In this document: one piece after another, positions 25,797-34,709 of the stretch
Position numbering within the stretch: the stretch's first letter is position 1
Layout of the letters: each line of letters opens with the position of its first letter
NCBI GenBank assembly: GCA_002257045.1
Contig: NCHD01000010.1
Span: 1 to 55,219, forward strand
Direction: 5' to 3'
DNA from: Hydrogenophilales bacterium 16-61-112
GTDB taxonomy: Bacteria > Pseudomonadota > Gammaproteobacteria > Burkholderiales > Thiobacillaceae
DNA length: 55,219 bases
The notes under the pieces: model-generated
The model's database searches: none
Seen by the model: the letters and a program-made list of their open reading frames with translations, nothing else
Told to the model about the DNA's origin: nothing
Translations under genes and position numbers: made by a program

Positions 25797-26005
25797 TGCT
25801 TGTCCTTCGTGTCTTTTTGATCGCCCAGACCCTTTCCGCCTTGCTGTTCATCCAGAAACGGGATGTCACGGTAGGTTTCGAGTCGTTTGCTGCGTTTTTT
25901 GTTACCGTAAACGTAGAGCAGAATGCTGACAAAAGTGACGAAAAATATGATCAACGCCACGGGCTTGGTGTTTTCAGGTTTTGAAAACCACATCAACCAT
26001 TCCAT
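25793..26005 (-). CDS. ccoQ: cbb3 oxidase small subunit CcoQ
   Basis: A 70-residue protein with one membrane helix (ALIIFFVTFVSILLYVYG) followed by a Lys/Arg-rich tail with FLDEQ. Size, position between ccoO and ccoP, and the short helix are typical for CcoQ, which stabilises the cbb3 complex. It overlaps ccoP by four bases. Confidence 0.9.
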   Translation of the reverse strand: MEWLMWFSKPENTKPVALIIFFVTFVSILLYVYGNKKRSKRLETYRDIPFLDEQQGGKGLGDQKDTKDKQ

Positions 26006-26029
26006 GTTCAGACTCCTTGCCGATTACGA

Positions 26030-26704
26030 TCAGCGGTCATTGACGAAAGCATCGTCGTCGTACTTGCTGAAATCAACCATGGTGCCCATGGCCTGCTCGA
26101 GCAGATTCTTTTGCGCGTCCGGGATGTGCAGCAACGGCGCAACCGTTTCGCCGAACTTGACGACGTTGGCTTTGTATTCTTCCTGGGTCAACGAATAGGG
26201 CACCCCAACCTTACGCAGGGCTTTCATCCGATCGGCGGTGTCCGAAATATCCAGTTTGGTCGCCAGCAGCCAGGGGTAATTCGGCATCACTGATTCAGGC
26301 ACCATCGAGCGAGGCGCAACCAGGTGCTGGACTTGCCATTCGTTGGAGTATTTCCCCCCCACCCTGGCGAGGTCCGGACCCGTTCGCTTGGATCCCCACT
26401 GGAACGGATGGTCATATTGCGATTCGGCAGCCAGGGAGTAATGACCATAGCGCAGCTTTTCGTCGCGGAACGGACGAATCATCTGCGAGTGGCACAGATA
26501 GCAGCCTTCCCGCTGATAGATGTCCCGACCGCGCTGCTCCAGTGGGGTGTAGGGACGCACGCCTTCGACCTTTTCGATGGTTTTATCGATAAAGAACAAG
26601 GGGGCGATTTCCACCAGGCCGCCGACACTGATTGCCAGCATCGTCAACACGGCCATCAGGCCGATGTTGGTCTCAATCCATTCGTGTTTGAAATTGAAGT
26701 TCAT
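26030..26704 (-). CDS. ccoO: cbb3 cytochrome c oxidase subunit II (CcoO)
   Basis: A 224-residue monohaem membrane-anchored cytochrome c. The N-terminal helix (about 12-35) is followed by the haem motif [15 protein letters not shown] and the conserved [34 protein letters not shown]. It transfers electrons between CcoP and the CcoN catalytic core. The gene lies 15 bp after ccoN and 24 bp before ccoQ on the same strand. The Met in SVMPNYPWL is the likely axial haem ligand. Confidence 0.97.
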   Translation of the reverse strand: MNFNFKHEWIETNIGLMAVLTMLAISVGGLVEIAPLFFIDKTIEKVEGVRPYTPLEQRGRDIYQREGCYLCHSQMIRPFRDEKLRYGHYSLAAESQYDHPFQWGSKRTGPDLARVGGKYSNEWQVQHLVAPRSMVPESVMPNYPWLLATKLDISDTADRMKALRKVGVPYSLTQEEYKANVVKFGETVAPLLHIPDAQKNLLEQAMGTMVDFSKYDDDAFVNDR

Positions 26705-26719
26705 TATTTATTTCCCTGA

Positions 26720-28174
26720 TCAGGCACGCGCCAACTTTGCGGCCAACTTGGCTTCCAGAACCGCATTCTCCTGCTTCGCCTGGCGAATGGTCATAAGCGC
26801 GTTGAACAGCATCAGCACCGCGCCAGTGAGGAAGAACATGCCACCGATCGCACGCATTGCGTAGAACGGCATCATTGCTGCGACCGATTCGGCAAACGAA
26901 TACTGCAAGTTGCCGAACTCGTCGAACGAACGCCACATCAAGCCCTGGGTGATGCCGGAAATCCACATCGCCACGATGTACAGCACGATGCCGATGGTGG
27001 CGAGCCAGAAGTGCCACTCAACCAGCTTCTGGCTATACATTTTGGTGTCCCACAGCTTGGGGATCATGTGATACAGCGAGCCAAACGAAATCATCGCCAC
27101 CCAGCCCAGCGCGCCCGAGTGCACGTGACCGATAGTCCAGTCGGTGTAGTGCGACAGTGCGTTGACTTCTTTCAGCGACATCATCGGGCCTTCGAAGGTC
27201 GACATGCCGTAGAACGACAACGCAACAATCATGAAGCGCATCACCGGGTCGGTACGCAGCTTGTCCCAGGCGCCCGACAGGGTCATGATGCCGTTGATCA
27301 TGCCGCCCCACGAGGGCATCAGCAGCAGGATCGAGAACGCGGCAGCGAGCGACGACGTCCAGTCGGGCAACGCAGTCCAGTGAAGGTGGTGCGCACCCAC
27401 CCACATGTACATAAAGCCCAGCGCCCAGAAGTGGACGATCGACAAACGATAGGAATAAATCGGACGACCAGCCTGCTTCGGCACGAAGTAATACATCATG
27501 CCGAGGAAGGCCGCGGTCAGGAAGAAGCCTACCGCATTGTGGCCATACCACCACTGCGTCATTGCGTCCTGGGTGCCGGCGAACAGACTGTACGACTTCA
27601 TCGAGAACAGGTCGATGGGCATTGCCAGGTTGTTGAAGGTGTGCAACAGCGCGGTCGCGAGGATGAACGCGAGGTAGAACCAGTTAGCGACGTAGATGTG
27701 TGGCTGCTTGCGACGCATGATGGTGCCGACGAACAGAATCAGGTAGGTCACCCACACCACCTCGATCAGCAAATCGATCGGCCATTCCATTTCAGCGTAT
27801 TCGCGCGACTGGGTGTAACCCAGCACATAACTGATGTCGGCCAGAACGATGATCGCCATCCAGCCCCAGAAGGTAAAGCTGGCCATGCCGTCAGAAATCA
27901 AACGGGTCTGGCAGGTTCGCTGCACAACGTAGTAAGAGGTTGCGAACAATGCCGAACCACCGAAACCGAAGATCACTGAGGTGGTATGCACCGGACGAAA
28001 GCGGCCAAACGAAAAGTATGGGCTGTCAAAATTAAGGAACGGCCACGCAAGCTCAGAAGCGATATACACGCCGACGAACATGCCAATGACTGCCCAAACA
28101 AGCGACATTACGGCGAATTTTTTTACAATATCGAAATTGTATTGTTCCGCCCCGGAATAGGTTGTTACCGCCAT
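26720..28174 (-). CDS. ccoN: cbb3 cytochrome c oxidase catalytic subunit I (CcoN)
   Basis: A 484-residue polytopic membrane protein forming the O2-reducing centre with low-spin haem b, high-spin haem b3 and CuB. Family motifs include [58 protein letters not shown] and [10 protein letters not shown], which provide the haem and copper His ligands. The enzyme has high O2 affinity and usually serves low-oxygen growth. It is the first gene of ccoNOQP. The 122 bp upstream carry no FNR-type TTGAT-N4-ATCAA box that I can see. Confidence 0.97.
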   Translation of the reverse strand: MAVTTYSGAEQYNFDIVKKFAVMSLVWAVIGMFVGVYIASELAWPFLNFDSPYFSFGRFRPVHTTSVIFGFGGSALFATSYYVVQRTCQTRLISDGMASFTFWGWMAIIVLADISYVLGYTQSREYAEMEWPIDLLIEVVWVTYLILFVGTIMRRKQPHIYVANWFYLAFILATALLHTFNNLAMPIDLFSMKSYSLFAGTQDAMTQWWYGHNAVGFFLTAAFLGMMYYFVPKQAGRPIYSYRLSIVHFWALGFMYMWVGAHHLHWTALPDWTSSLAAAFSILLLMPSWGGMINGIMTLSGAWDKLRTDPVMRFMIVALSFYGMSTFEGPMMSLKEVNALSHYTDWTIGHVHSGALGWVAMISFGSLYHMIPKLWDTKMYSQKLVEWHFWLATIGIVLYIVAMWISGITQGLMWRSFDEFGNLQYSFAESVAAMMPFYAMRAIGGMFFLTGAVLMLFNALMTIRQAKQENAVLEAKLAAKLARA

Positions 28175-28198
28175 CGACCGCTCCTATAGACCAAAATA

Positions 28199-28217
28199 GC
28201 GCGGCATAATGTCGCGC
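28199..28217. promoter_or_regulatory. Near-palindrome in the ccoN leader
   Basis: The 19 bp GCGCGGCATAATGTCGCGC is almost its own reverse complement and lies 25 bp upstream of the ccoN start codon. It could be an operator or a weak leader hairpin. No regulator can be assigned. Confidence 0.3.
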
Positions 28218-28296
28218 CTTAAACAGCATATGCTTATATTAAAAACTGCAGAATTATATGACAGCCTGAGCATCCATCGCAAGAAACACACGCGAC

Positions 28297-28881
28297 TCAA
28301 CTTGCCCCCAGCAGAGTTTTAAGGTCCTGCGCGATCAGATCAGGGCTGCTGCCATAAGGGATCAGCAGCCGCAAACGGCCTTCCGCATCGTAGACATACG
28401 TTCCCGCGCTGTGGTCTATCGAATAGTTGTCGGCACCCTTAACCGATGTCTTTTGATAGACGACTTTGTATTCCTTTGCCAGCGCTTTCAAGTTGGCTTC
28501 ATCAGCCGTCATGCCCAGGAAACGGGGATCAAAAGCCGGCACATATTGCTTGAGTAACGCGGGCTTGTCCCGCTGCGGGTCAACTGTTACAAAAAGCACC
28601 TGGACCTGATCCGCCTGGGGACCGAGCTGTTTCAATGCTGCAGCAAAGTCTGACAAGGTCGTGGGACAGACGTCAGGGCAATGCGTATAGCCGAAGAAAA
28701 TGGCGACAATTTTGCCCTTGAAACTGGCGAGCGTTCGCGTCTGCCCGTTATGGTCGGTCAGTTTGAAGTCCCGTGCGAACGCCGCTCCCGTGATATCGGT
28801 TGCCTGAAACACGGGGGTTTCCGGCGCCGGCTTGCAAGCCGCCAGCACCAAAGCCAAAACCAGCGCAATGAAGACTTTCAT
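28297..28881 (-). CDS. Sco1/SenC copper chaperone lipoprotein
   Basis: A 194-residue thioredoxin-fold protein delivering copper to, or reducing, oxidase copper sites. The N-terminus is a lipoprotein signal (LVLALVLAAC) and the copper motif is CPDVCP, with a distal His in YSIDHSAGTY, completing the usual Cys-Cys-His set. The start overlaps the stop of the Rrf2 regulator by four bases, so the two are co-translated. It lies directly upstream of ccoN, with the aa3 assembly genes on the other side, so it could serve either oxidase; CuA of the caa3 enzyme is the classic target. Confidence 0.93.
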   Translation of the reverse strand: MKVFIALVLALVLAACKPAPETPVFQATDITGAAFARDFKLTDHNGQTRTLASFKGKIVAIFFGYTHCPDVCPTTLSDFAAALKQLGPQADQVQVLFVTVDPQRDKPALLKQYVPAFDPRFLGMTADEANLKALAKEYKVVYQKTSVKGADNYSIDHSAGTYVYDAEGRLRLLIPYGSSPDLIAQDLKTLLGAS

Positions 28882-29342
28882 GGCTCAAGCTGTTCGAACA
28901 GCATTCCAGGGACGTCGGCAAGACGATACTTACCGGTTTCAACGGCTTTGGCGAGCTTTTCAAGACTCGTATCCAATAGCAGTTCAATGATTTTTTTCTT
29001 GACGGGTATCCAGCGGAAATGCAGTGGGCAGGCGGTTTCATCACTGCACTTTTTAAGCCCCAGCAAACAGCTTTCGGTGAACGCCGGCCCCTCAGTCAAA
29101 AGCAGGATGTGCATGAGCGTGATTTTGTTGCCTCCCTCACGCAAGCAAAATCCTCCCAAGCGTCCACGGAACGAAACCAGCAGATTGCCCTTGGCAAGGC
29201 CTTGCAGGATTTTGGCCAGGTAGGGCGCAGGAACGCCAAGCTTACTGGCAATATCCTTATTCAGAACGGGCGCAGCCGCAGGCTGGGTCGCCATGTAAAT
29301 CAGTGCCTGCACGGCATATTGACTGGTGCGAGAGAGAATCAT
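28878..29342 (-). CDS. Rrf2-family iron-sulfur transcription regulator
   Basis: A 154-residue regulator with an N-terminal winged helix (ILSRTSQYAVQALIYMA, NKDIASKLGVPAPYLAKILQGL) and the Rrf2 wing RGRLGGFCL. The C-terminal region has three cysteines (SCLLGLKKCSDETACPL) in an arrangement like the Fe-S-binding Cys of IscR/NsrR/RsrR types, so it probably senses redox, NO or Fe-S status. The ATG at 29342 was preferred over an upstream one because AGGG lies six bases before it and the family N-terminus begins there. Coupling to sco by a 4 bp overlap suggests it controls oxidase assembly. Confidence 0.88.
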   Translation of the reverse strand: MILSRTSQYAVQALIYMATQPAAAPVLNKDIASKLGVPAPYLAKILQGLAKGNLLVSFRGRLGGFCLREGGNKITLMHILLLTEGPAFTESCLLGLKKCSDETACPLHFRWIPVKKKIIELLLDTSLEKLAKAVETGKYRLADVPGMLFEQLEP

Positions 29343-29380
29343 CTCGTGCCCTAGGGAATGGAGTGCGCACAATATAAAAC

Positions 29381-29410
29381 AATCTTGTCCGAATATCTAC
29401 AAACAAGATT
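29381..29410. promoter_or_regulatory. Candidate operator upstream of the Rrf2 gene
   Basis: An inverted repeat AATCTTGT (29381-29388) and ACAAGATT (29403-29410) with a 14-base AT-rich spacer lies in the short gap between ctaB and the Rrf2 gene, where its promoter is expected. Autoregulation by the Rrf2 protein is inferred from position and symmetry. Confidence 0.5.
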
Positions 29411-29425
29411 TATTTCCCTTGCGAA

Positions 29426-30322
29426 TCAAATGGGTAATGACCAGTAATGGTCAATCAGCATGAGCGCGAACAGCAAGCTTAAATACCAGATCGAATACCG
29501 GAAGGTCTCCCGGGCCAGAGCATCGCTGTATTGACGATAAAGGCGCCAGCTGTAGGCCATAAAGCCTCCGCCCAGTAAAACTGCCCCGGTCAGGTATATC
29601 CAGCCGCCCATCCCGGTGCCGACTGGAAGCAAACTGACTGCGAATAGCAAGGCGGTGTAAAGCAGCAAATGCAGGCGGGTATACGCTTCACCATGTGTCA
29701 CGGGCAGCATCGGCAAACCGGCCTGGGCATATTCATCGCGCCGGTAGAGCGCCAACGCCCAGAAATGGGGCGGCGTCCAGGCAAAAATAATCAGGAACAG
29801 CAAAAGTGCATCATGATGCACTTCGCCGGTGGCCGCAGCCCAGCCCAGCACCGGCGGCATCGCACCGGAAGCGCCGCCAATGACGATATTTTGCGGCGTG
29901 GCCGGCTTGAGGATGGCGGTATAAATCACCGCATAGCCCACAAAGGTGGCCAACGTCAGCCACATGGTGAGTGGATTCACAAAAACGTTCAGCAAGGTCA
30001 GGCCGACGCCACCGACCACTCCGGAAAACACCAGGGTTTGAGTGCTGGTCAGTTCACCACGAGGCAGCGGGCGCGCCCGAGTACGTGCCATGACTGCGTC
30101 GATTTTTTGCTCGACGAGACAGTTGAATGCGGCCGCCGCCCCGGCCACCAGAGCGATGCCGATCGTGCCTGCCCATAGTACGTTCCAGGCTGGCCAGCCC
30201 GGAACGGCGAGAAACATGCCGATCACTGCTGTAAATACGATCAGACTGACCACCCGTAATTTGCACAGCGCCAAAAATTGCTGGCAACGACAGGTCGCGC
30301 TCTCGATCATCAAGGACTCCAT
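29426..30322 (-). CDS. ctaB: Protohaem IX farnesyltransferase (haem O synthase)
   Basis: A 298-residue polytopic UbiA-type prenyltransferase converting haem B to haem O. Polyprenyl-binding motifs are visible: [21 protein letters not shown] (the NxxxDxxxD-type site) and [19 protein letters not shown] in a later loop. AGGAG six bases before the ATG supports the first Met. The start lies 2 bp after the ctaA stop, so the two haem A genes are co-transcribed with the upstream SURF1 and Sco-like genes. Confidence 0.95.
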   Translation of the reverse strand: MESLMIESATCRCQQFLALCKLRVVSLIVFTAVIGMFLAVPGWPAWNVLWAGTIGIALVAGAAAAFNCLVEQKIDAVMARTRARPLPRGELTSTQTLVFSGVVGGVGLTLLNVFVNPLTMWLTLATFVGYAVIYTAILKPATPQNIVIGGASGAMPPVLGWAAATGEVHHDALLLFLIIFAWTPPHFWALALYRRDEYAQAGLPMLPVTHGEAYTRLHLLLYTALLFAVSLLPVGTGMGGWIYLTGAVLLGGGFMAYSWRLYRQYSDALARETFRYSIWYLSLLFALMLIDHYWSLPI

Positions 30323-30324
30323 GC

Positions 30325-31308
30325 TTATCTCCTGCGCACTTTAAAGTTCAGCCATACCAGGCTGCCCAGCAGCAAAGCTGCTCCGGTGTTGTGCGCAACC
30401 GCCACGGCCAGCGGCAAGCTGAACAGAACATTGCTGATTCCCAGCGAAACCTGCAGCGTCAACAGACCGAGAATCACCAGGCCCATGCCGGCATAGCCTG
30501 GCGTACGCAAGACGCGAACGACAAGCCAGCCCAGATACAAGGTCAGCACCAGGGCCATCAAACGGTGTGTCCAGTGAATAGCGGTGAGCGCCGCCATCGG
30601 CAAAAGTTCGCCTGTCGCAGTTTCACCCAACGCCCGGTGCAGGGTGAAGCCGTGTTCAAAGTCCATGGTGGGCACCCAACTCCCCTGACACAACGGGAAG
30701 TCGGTACAGGCCAGCGCAGAGTAGTTAGTGCTCACCCAACCACCCAGCGCGATCTGGATGACGACCAGTACCAGCCCGACCCCTGAGGCGCGCCTCAAAT
30801 GTTCCACGTTTGCAAAATAGGCATGGCTGGCTTGTCCACGTTCGCGCAACCACAGCCACAGCAATAGGGAAAGCGTGGCCATGCCCCCCAGCAGATGGGT
30901 GCTGACGACCAGTGGTTTGAGCAGCTGCGTGACCGTCCACATCCCCAACAGCGCCTGGAACACGATCAAACCCAGCAACAACAGTGGCAGCCCCGGTCCA
31001 CCCTGGGTCTCACGGCGACCTCGCCAGGCCAGCCAGGCGATTGCGAGCACCAGCAGGCCGAGGGTGCCGGCAAAATAGCGATGCACCATTTCTTTCCACG
31101 CCTTGGCATGCGAAACCGGGCCCTCCGGGCGCACCTCAAGTTCAGCATTAATGGCGTCGGCCGCGTGGTGCGGCGTCAATGCGCCATAACACCCTGGCCA
31201 GTCGGGACAACCCAGCCCTGCATCAGACAGACGCACATAGGCGCCCAGACTAACGACACCCAGGGTCAGAATGAGCGCGGCCAGAATAAGCTTGCGATAG
31301 AACGTCAT
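30325..31308 (-). CDS. ctaA: Haem A synthase (COX15/CtaA)
   Basis: A 327-residue membrane protein with about eight helices that oxidises haem O to haem A for the aa3-type oxidase. Family features are [21 protein letters not shown] near the N-terminus, [21 protein letters not shown], and [12 protein letters not shown], giving the paired His ligands. Cys residues in [11 protein letters not shown] match the conserved extracellular loop. It is the third gene of a SURF1/Sco-like/ctaA/ctaB operon. Confidence 0.95.
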   Translation of the reverse strand: MTFYRKLILAALILTLGVVSLGAYVRLSDAGLGCPDWPGCYGALTPHHAADAINAELEVRPEGPVSHAKAWKEMVHRYFAGTLGLLVLAIAWLAWRGRRETQGGPGLPLLLLGLIVFQALLGMWTVTQLLKPLVVSTHLLGGMATLSLLLWLWLRERGQASHAYFANVEHLRRASGVGLVLVVIQIALGGWVSTNYSALACTDFPLCQGSWVPTMDFEHGFTLHRALGETATGELLPMAALTAIHWTHRLMALVLTLYLGWLVVRVLRTPGYAGMGLVILGLLTLQVSLGISNVLFSLPLAVAVAHNTGAALLLGSLVWLNFKVRRR

Positions 31309-31320
31309 GGTTGGGCGGGG

Positions 31321-31884
31321 TTAGCCGATCTGGGAGGCTTTGAGCAACAGTTTGAGGTCTTTCATCATGCGTTTTGGATCCGGCTCGGCGGGGAACCGCA
31401 AGATCAGGTTACCAAGCGGATCGACCAGATAAATATGCTGGACTGGACGCTGCACGGCAGGAAACTGGCCGAGAAATGCAGGATCTTCTGGCCGCCAAAC
31501 CTGCAGGCCAGGATGCAACTGCAGCAGTTTCGCGTCCGGCGTACCCTGGTCGGCAAGCACCCAAAAGCGCTCGATGCGCGACTGATCCTTGCCCTGGGTA
31601 ATGCGCACCTGCCGCATCAGGTACAGTTGCTGTGCGCAGGCAGCATCGCAGTTTGCCGGGCCGAGGTGAACCATCACCCATTTTCCCTGCAGCGCTTGAA
31701 GATCGAAGGCTTGCCCGTCGAGCAGTTTTCCAGCGGAATGCTGCAGGGGCGCCGCCTTCAGCAGCTCGCCATAATTGGTGTGGCCGGCAGGTCGCCAGCC
31801 AAAATAAGCAATATAGGCTGCGATCACCGGCACCATGAAGAAGCCAACCAGAACCAGAAATTTACTGCGTGAACTCAGGTGCAT
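31321..31884 (-). CDS. Membrane-anchored Sco-like thioredoxin-fold protein
   Basis: A 187-residue protein with one N-terminal membrane helix (FLVLVGFFMVPVIAAYIAYFG) and a periplasmic thioredoxin-like domain. The motif GPANCDAACAQQLYLMRQ keeps the CxxxC of Sco proteins but lacks the following Pro. A His comes late in VQHIYLVDP, so the metal-binding set is not fully typical. Such genes are regularly found between SURF1 and ctaA in betaproteobacteria. It probably helps caa3 oxidase assembly. The gene starts 7 bp after the SURF1 stop. Confidence 0.75.
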   Translation of the reverse strand: MHLSSRSKFLVLVGFFMVPVIAAYIAYFGWRPAGHTNYGELLKAAPLQHSAGKLLDGQAFDLQALQGKWVMVHLGPANCDAACAQQLYLMRQVRITQGKDQSRIERFWVLADQGTPDAKLLQLHPGLQVWRPEDPAFLGQFPAVQRPVQHIYLVDPLGNLILRFPAEPDPKRMMKDLKLLLKASQIG

Positions 31885-31891
31885 GCTTGAT

Positions 31892-32641
31892 TTATTCCAG
31901 AAGTGACGCGGGCTTCTCGCGATCGCGTTTCACATTCATTACCACCCACAACACAACCAGCGTCGTTGCCAGACTGTACCACTGGAAGGCATAGCCGAGA
32001 TGCATGCTGACGCCAGTGTCCGGGCGTGGCCAGTTTCGCTTCAAACCATCACGAAACGGGCTGGTCTGCAAAAGCAAAATAGGCTGCAGCGTCAAGCCGG
32101 ATTCCGCCGCATAACGCTCGAAATCCAGGTTTTGCCAGACCCGCCCCCGGGGTTCGGCATTCGACAGTTCAAGGTAACGGCTGTGGGGATCGATGGCCAT
32201 ACCTTCCAGTTTCACCCGGGCTGCGGGCGTAGAAACGGGAGGCAACTGCTGGCGTGACGGCCCTGAAGCGACCCAGCCCCGATCCACCAGAAGACTGATC
32301 GGGCCACCCTCTATCCGCAGCGGCGTCAGCACGTGGTAACCCGCCACCCCCTCATGAACCTTGTTGTCCAGAAAAATCGTATTCCTATCGTCGAATATAC
32401 CCTGCACTTCAAGTTTTCTGTACAGCAGTTCTTCAGGATTCAGCAAAGTCTTGCCGACATGGATCGGGGAGTCGTGGACAGCAGCGTCGTACTGCGCCTG
32501 CAGGGTGCGCTTGCTCGCGGCACGCTCACTTTGCCAATTTCCCAGCCACAGGGTCAGCACGAAAAATAACAGTGCTGCCAGCGATGGCCATAACCCCGGG
32601 GTAAACCGCCACGCACCCACGCGCAGGCTCAGCTTGTGCAT
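31892..32641 (-). CDS. SURF1 family cytochrome oxidase assembly protein
   Basis: A 249-residue inner-membrane protein with a helix near each end and a periplasmic domain. Family features: LWLGNWQSERAASK after helix 1, VLTPLRIEGGPISLLVDRGWVASG, and NLDFERYAAESGL, with HLGYAFQWYSLATTLVVLWV at the end. SURF1 binds haem A and assists its insertion into subunit I. The ATG at 32641 was chosen; a TTG at 32677 in the same frame is possible and has a slightly better upstream GGGG. It heads the ctaA/ctaB operon. Confidence 0.9.
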   Translation of the reverse strand: MHKLSLRVGAWRFTPGLWPSLAALLFFVLTLWLGNWQSERAASKRTLQAQYDAAVHDSPIHVGKTLLNPEELLYRKLEVQGIFDDRNTIFLDNKVHEGVAGYHVLTPLRIEGGPISLLVDRGWVASGPSRQQLPPVSTPAARVKLEGMAIDPHSRYLELSNAEPRGRVWQNLDFERYAAESGLTLQPILLLQTSPFRDGLKRNWPRPDTGVSMHLGYAFQWYSLATTLVVLWVVMNVKRDREKPASLLE

Positions 32642-32689
32642 GCCGGAGCTAATCCCGTTAGACTGAAACTTTGCCAAGAGAACCCCATC

Positions 32690-32890
32690 ATGCGCATTCT
32701 TGCCCTGTTATTCATTGTGTTCATTCTGGGGAGCCTCGCCAGCGCGCTCTACTATCTGATCAAGGACAAGGGACAATCCGACCGTGCAGTCAAAATGCTG
32801 ACGGTGCGGGTCGGGCTCTCCCTCGCGCTGTTCATCCTGCTAATGGGGGGATATTACTTCGGCATTGTTCCGCAAAACGGACTCCGTTGA
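32690..32890 (+). CDS. Twin transmembrane protein (DUF2909 type)
   Basis: A 66-residue protein with two hydrophobic helices (ILALLFIVFILGSLASALYYLI and LSLALFILLMGGYYFGI) joined by a short charged loop (KDKGQSDRAVKMLTVR). Genes of this kind sit beside SURF1 and ctaE in many betaproteobacteria, so an oxidase-related role is likely but unproven. It is divergent from SURF1, with starts about 50 bp apart, and is followed by a strong terminator shared with ctaE. Confidence 0.8.
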   Translation: MRILALLFIVFILGSLASALYYLIKDKGQSDRAVKMLTVRVGLSLALFILLMGGYYFGIVPQNGLR

Positions 32891-32900
32891 TCCTGCTCTC

Positions 32901-32933
32901 GTTAAAAAGCCGCCGGTCAGGCGGCTTTTTAAC
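32901..32933. terminator. Bidirectional terminator between DUF2909 gene and ctaE
   Basis: A perfect 14 bp inverted repeat, GTTAAAAAGCCGCC / GGCGGCTTTTTAAC, around a 5-base loop. It serves the convergent genes on both sides. Confidence 0.95.
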
Positions 32934-32947
32934 GTTTATCTGGTTGA

Positions 32948-33814
32948 TCAGATCATCCAGTAAACCATGATGAACAGAATCACCCACACCACATCGACGA
33001 AGTGCCAGTACCACGACACCGCCTCGAATGCAAAATGGTGATCAGCACTAAAATGTCCGGCGATCGCACGTAACAACATCACCAGCAGCATGGTCGTGCC
33101 GACCAGCACGTGAAAGCCGTGAAAGCCGGTCAGCAGGAAGAAAGTCGAGCCATACACGCCGGCCCCCAGCGTCAACCCCATCTCGCTGTAAGCATGGTGA
33201 TATTCATAGGCCTGTAATCCCAGGAACACGACGCCCAGCAGCACCGTTAACGCCAACCCCACAATCAGCTGGGTACGGCTATTCTTCTTTAGCCCCCAGT
33301 GCGCCCAGGTCACGGTCACACCCGAACTCAACAGCAACAAGGTGTTGATGGCTGGAATACCCCATGCCCCCATCGGCGTGAACTGGAAACCATCCTGCGT
33401 CAAGCCGGGGCCCGCGGTCGGCCAGGTTGCCTTGAATTCGGGCCACAACTGCTGCATGGTGTCGCCCTCCCCCAGCCACGGCACCGACAGCACGCGGGTA
33501 TAAAACAGCGCGCCGAAAAAGGCCGCAAAGAACATCACTTCGGAAAAGATGAACCAGCTCATCGACCAGCGGAACGAAGCGTCGACCTGTTTGTTGTATC
33601 GACCGGCTTCGCTGTCCCGGATCACCTCGCCAAACCAGCCGAACATCATGTAAAAAAGAACCGCGAATCCAGCCAGCAATACCCAGCCGCCGTTATCGAT
33701 TTCGCGCATGGCCATCACGCCGCCGACCGCCATCAGGAACAGGGCGATCGAGCCGACGATCGGCCACAGCGAAGGTTGCGGCAAATAATATTTTTCAGTT
33801 TGCGCCAGACTCAT
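32948..33814 (-). CDS. ctaE: Cytochrome c oxidase subunit III
   Basis: A 288-residue subunit with seven membrane helices, belonging to the caa3/aa3-type oxidase. Typical motifs include FRWSMSWFIFSEVMFFAAFFGALF, NTLLLLSSGVTVTWAHW, and the ending HHFAFEAVSWYWHFVDVVWVILF. Subunit III stabilises the catalytic core. It is the last gene of the operon that starts at ctaC and is followed by a strong terminator. Confidence 0.96.
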   Translation of the reverse strand: MSLAQTEKYYLPQPSLWPIVGSIALFLMAVGGVMAMREIDNGGWVLLAGFAVLFYMMFGWFGEVIRDSEAGRYNKQVDASFRWSMSWFIFSEVMFFAAFFGALFYTRVLSVPWLGEGDTMQQLWPEFKATWPTAGPGLTQDGFQFTPMGAWGIPAINTLLLLSSGVTVTWAHWGLKKNSRTQLIVGLALTVLLGVVFLGLQAYEYHHAYSEMGLTLGAGVYGSTFFLLTGFHGFHVLVGTTMLLVMLLRAIAGHFSADHHFAFEAVSWYWHFVDVVWVILFIMVYWMI

Positions 33815-33845
33815 GTCTTCCCCTTATCCCTTGTCTATGGATTGC

Positions 33846-34043
33846 TCACGTCAAGAACTGCATCGCCAGATAAACCACCAGCAACATCGTTGAAACAAAC
33901 ACCGCTCCGCCGATCAATCCGGCAATGATCACCTGCACAGGCGTCAGGTTTTGCGCATCGGCATCGTAGTCACGCCGTTTGCGCACCCCGAAAAAACTCC
34001 AGAACACGGCCAGCACGACTTTGAGATTGCTCTTGTCAGCCAT
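33846..34043 (-). CDS. DUF2970 small membrane protein
   Basis: A 65-residue protein with one C-terminal membrane helix and the motif VLAVFWSFFGVRKRRDYDAD, recognisable as DUF2970. It lies between ctaG and ctaE, overlapping the ctaG stop by 8 bp, an arrangement common in betaproteobacterial oxidase operons. Function is unknown; a role with the oxidase is inferred from the constant context. Confidence 0.85.
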   Translation of the reverse strand: MADKSNLKVVLAVFWSFFGVRKRRDYDADAQNLTPVQVIIAGLIGGAVFVSTMLLVVYLAMQFLT

Positions 34044-34590
34044 GTGGCATCAAGTTCCGGAGTCCACTGGCTGCAGCTTTCGGGGCCATGTCGAAGAAAG
34101 TGTATGAGAGCGTCACCGTGTGAACCTCCGGGTCCATCGCGTGGTCCAGTACAAACAGCACCGGCATCCGGCGCCGCTCACCGGCAGCCAAGGTTTGCGG
34201 GGTAAAGCAGAAACACTCGATTTTCTTGAAGAACGCTGCAGCGCGTGCCGGACCATAACTGGGCACCGCCTGCCCCACAATCGCGTGATCACTGTTGTTG
34301 ATCACCTCGTATTCAACCTGAACCAGTTGACCCGGATGCACCTTGAGCCGGGTTTGCAGCGGCTTGAACCGCCATGGCAGCGACGTGTTGGTGTTGGCGT
34401 CAAACTCCAGCGTGACCCAGCGACGGGTATCGATCTGGGTATTTTTTACCAGGCTTTGCTCGGCCCCGGAGTTGATGCCCGTTGCCTCGCAAATCTTGTA
34501 ATAGAACGGCACCAGGGCAAAACCAAAGCCGAACATCAGCAACGTCACAACGACGAGCTTGCCCAGGGTTTTGGCATTGCCTGCAGACAT
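34036..34590 (-). CDS. ctaG: Cytochrome c oxidase assembly protein CtaG (Cox11)
   Basis: A 184-residue copper chaperone for the CuB site of subunit I. It has an N-terminal helix (LVVVTLLMFGFGFALVPFYYKICEATGI) and a periplasmic Ig-like domain. The copper-binding motif is KIECFCFTPQTLAAGER with the paired Cys of CFCF. The length is normal. It lies after the 32-residue assembly protein gene and overlaps the DUF2970 gene by 8 bp. Confidence 0.96.
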   Translation of the reverse strand: MSAGNAKTLGKLVVVTLLMFGFGFALVPFYYKICEATGINSGAEQSLVKNTQIDTRRWVTLEFDANTNTSLPWRFKPLQTRLKVHPGQLVQVEYEVINNSDHAIVGQAVPSYGPARAAAFFKKIECFCFTPQTLAAGERRRMPVLFVLDHAMDPEVHTVTLSYTFFDMAPKAAASGLRNLMPHG

Positions 34591-34593
34591 GGT

Positions 34594-34692
34594 CTATTTC
34601 AGGCCCGAATACAGCGTGAAGATGAACAGACCCAGTGCCCACACTGCCAGCAGGATGGCCGTGCGGTATTTGCCGTTAAATTTGTTCGCCAT
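34594..34692 (-). CDS. Small cytochrome oxidase assembly protein, 32 residues
   Basis: A tiny frame starting MANKFNGKYRTAILLAVWALG with a single membrane helix, ending YSGLK. It lies between ctaD and ctaG on the same strand, 17 bp after the ctaD stop and 3 bp before the ctaG start. Small proteins of this type and place are annotated in betaproteobacteria as cytochrome oxidase small assembly proteins. Position and sequence pattern support a real gene; its biochemical role is not known. Confidence 0.75.
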   Translation of the reverse strand: MANKFNGKYRTAILLAVWALGLFIFTLYSGLK

Positions 34693-34709
34693 GTCGACTG
34701 TTCCTCTGC

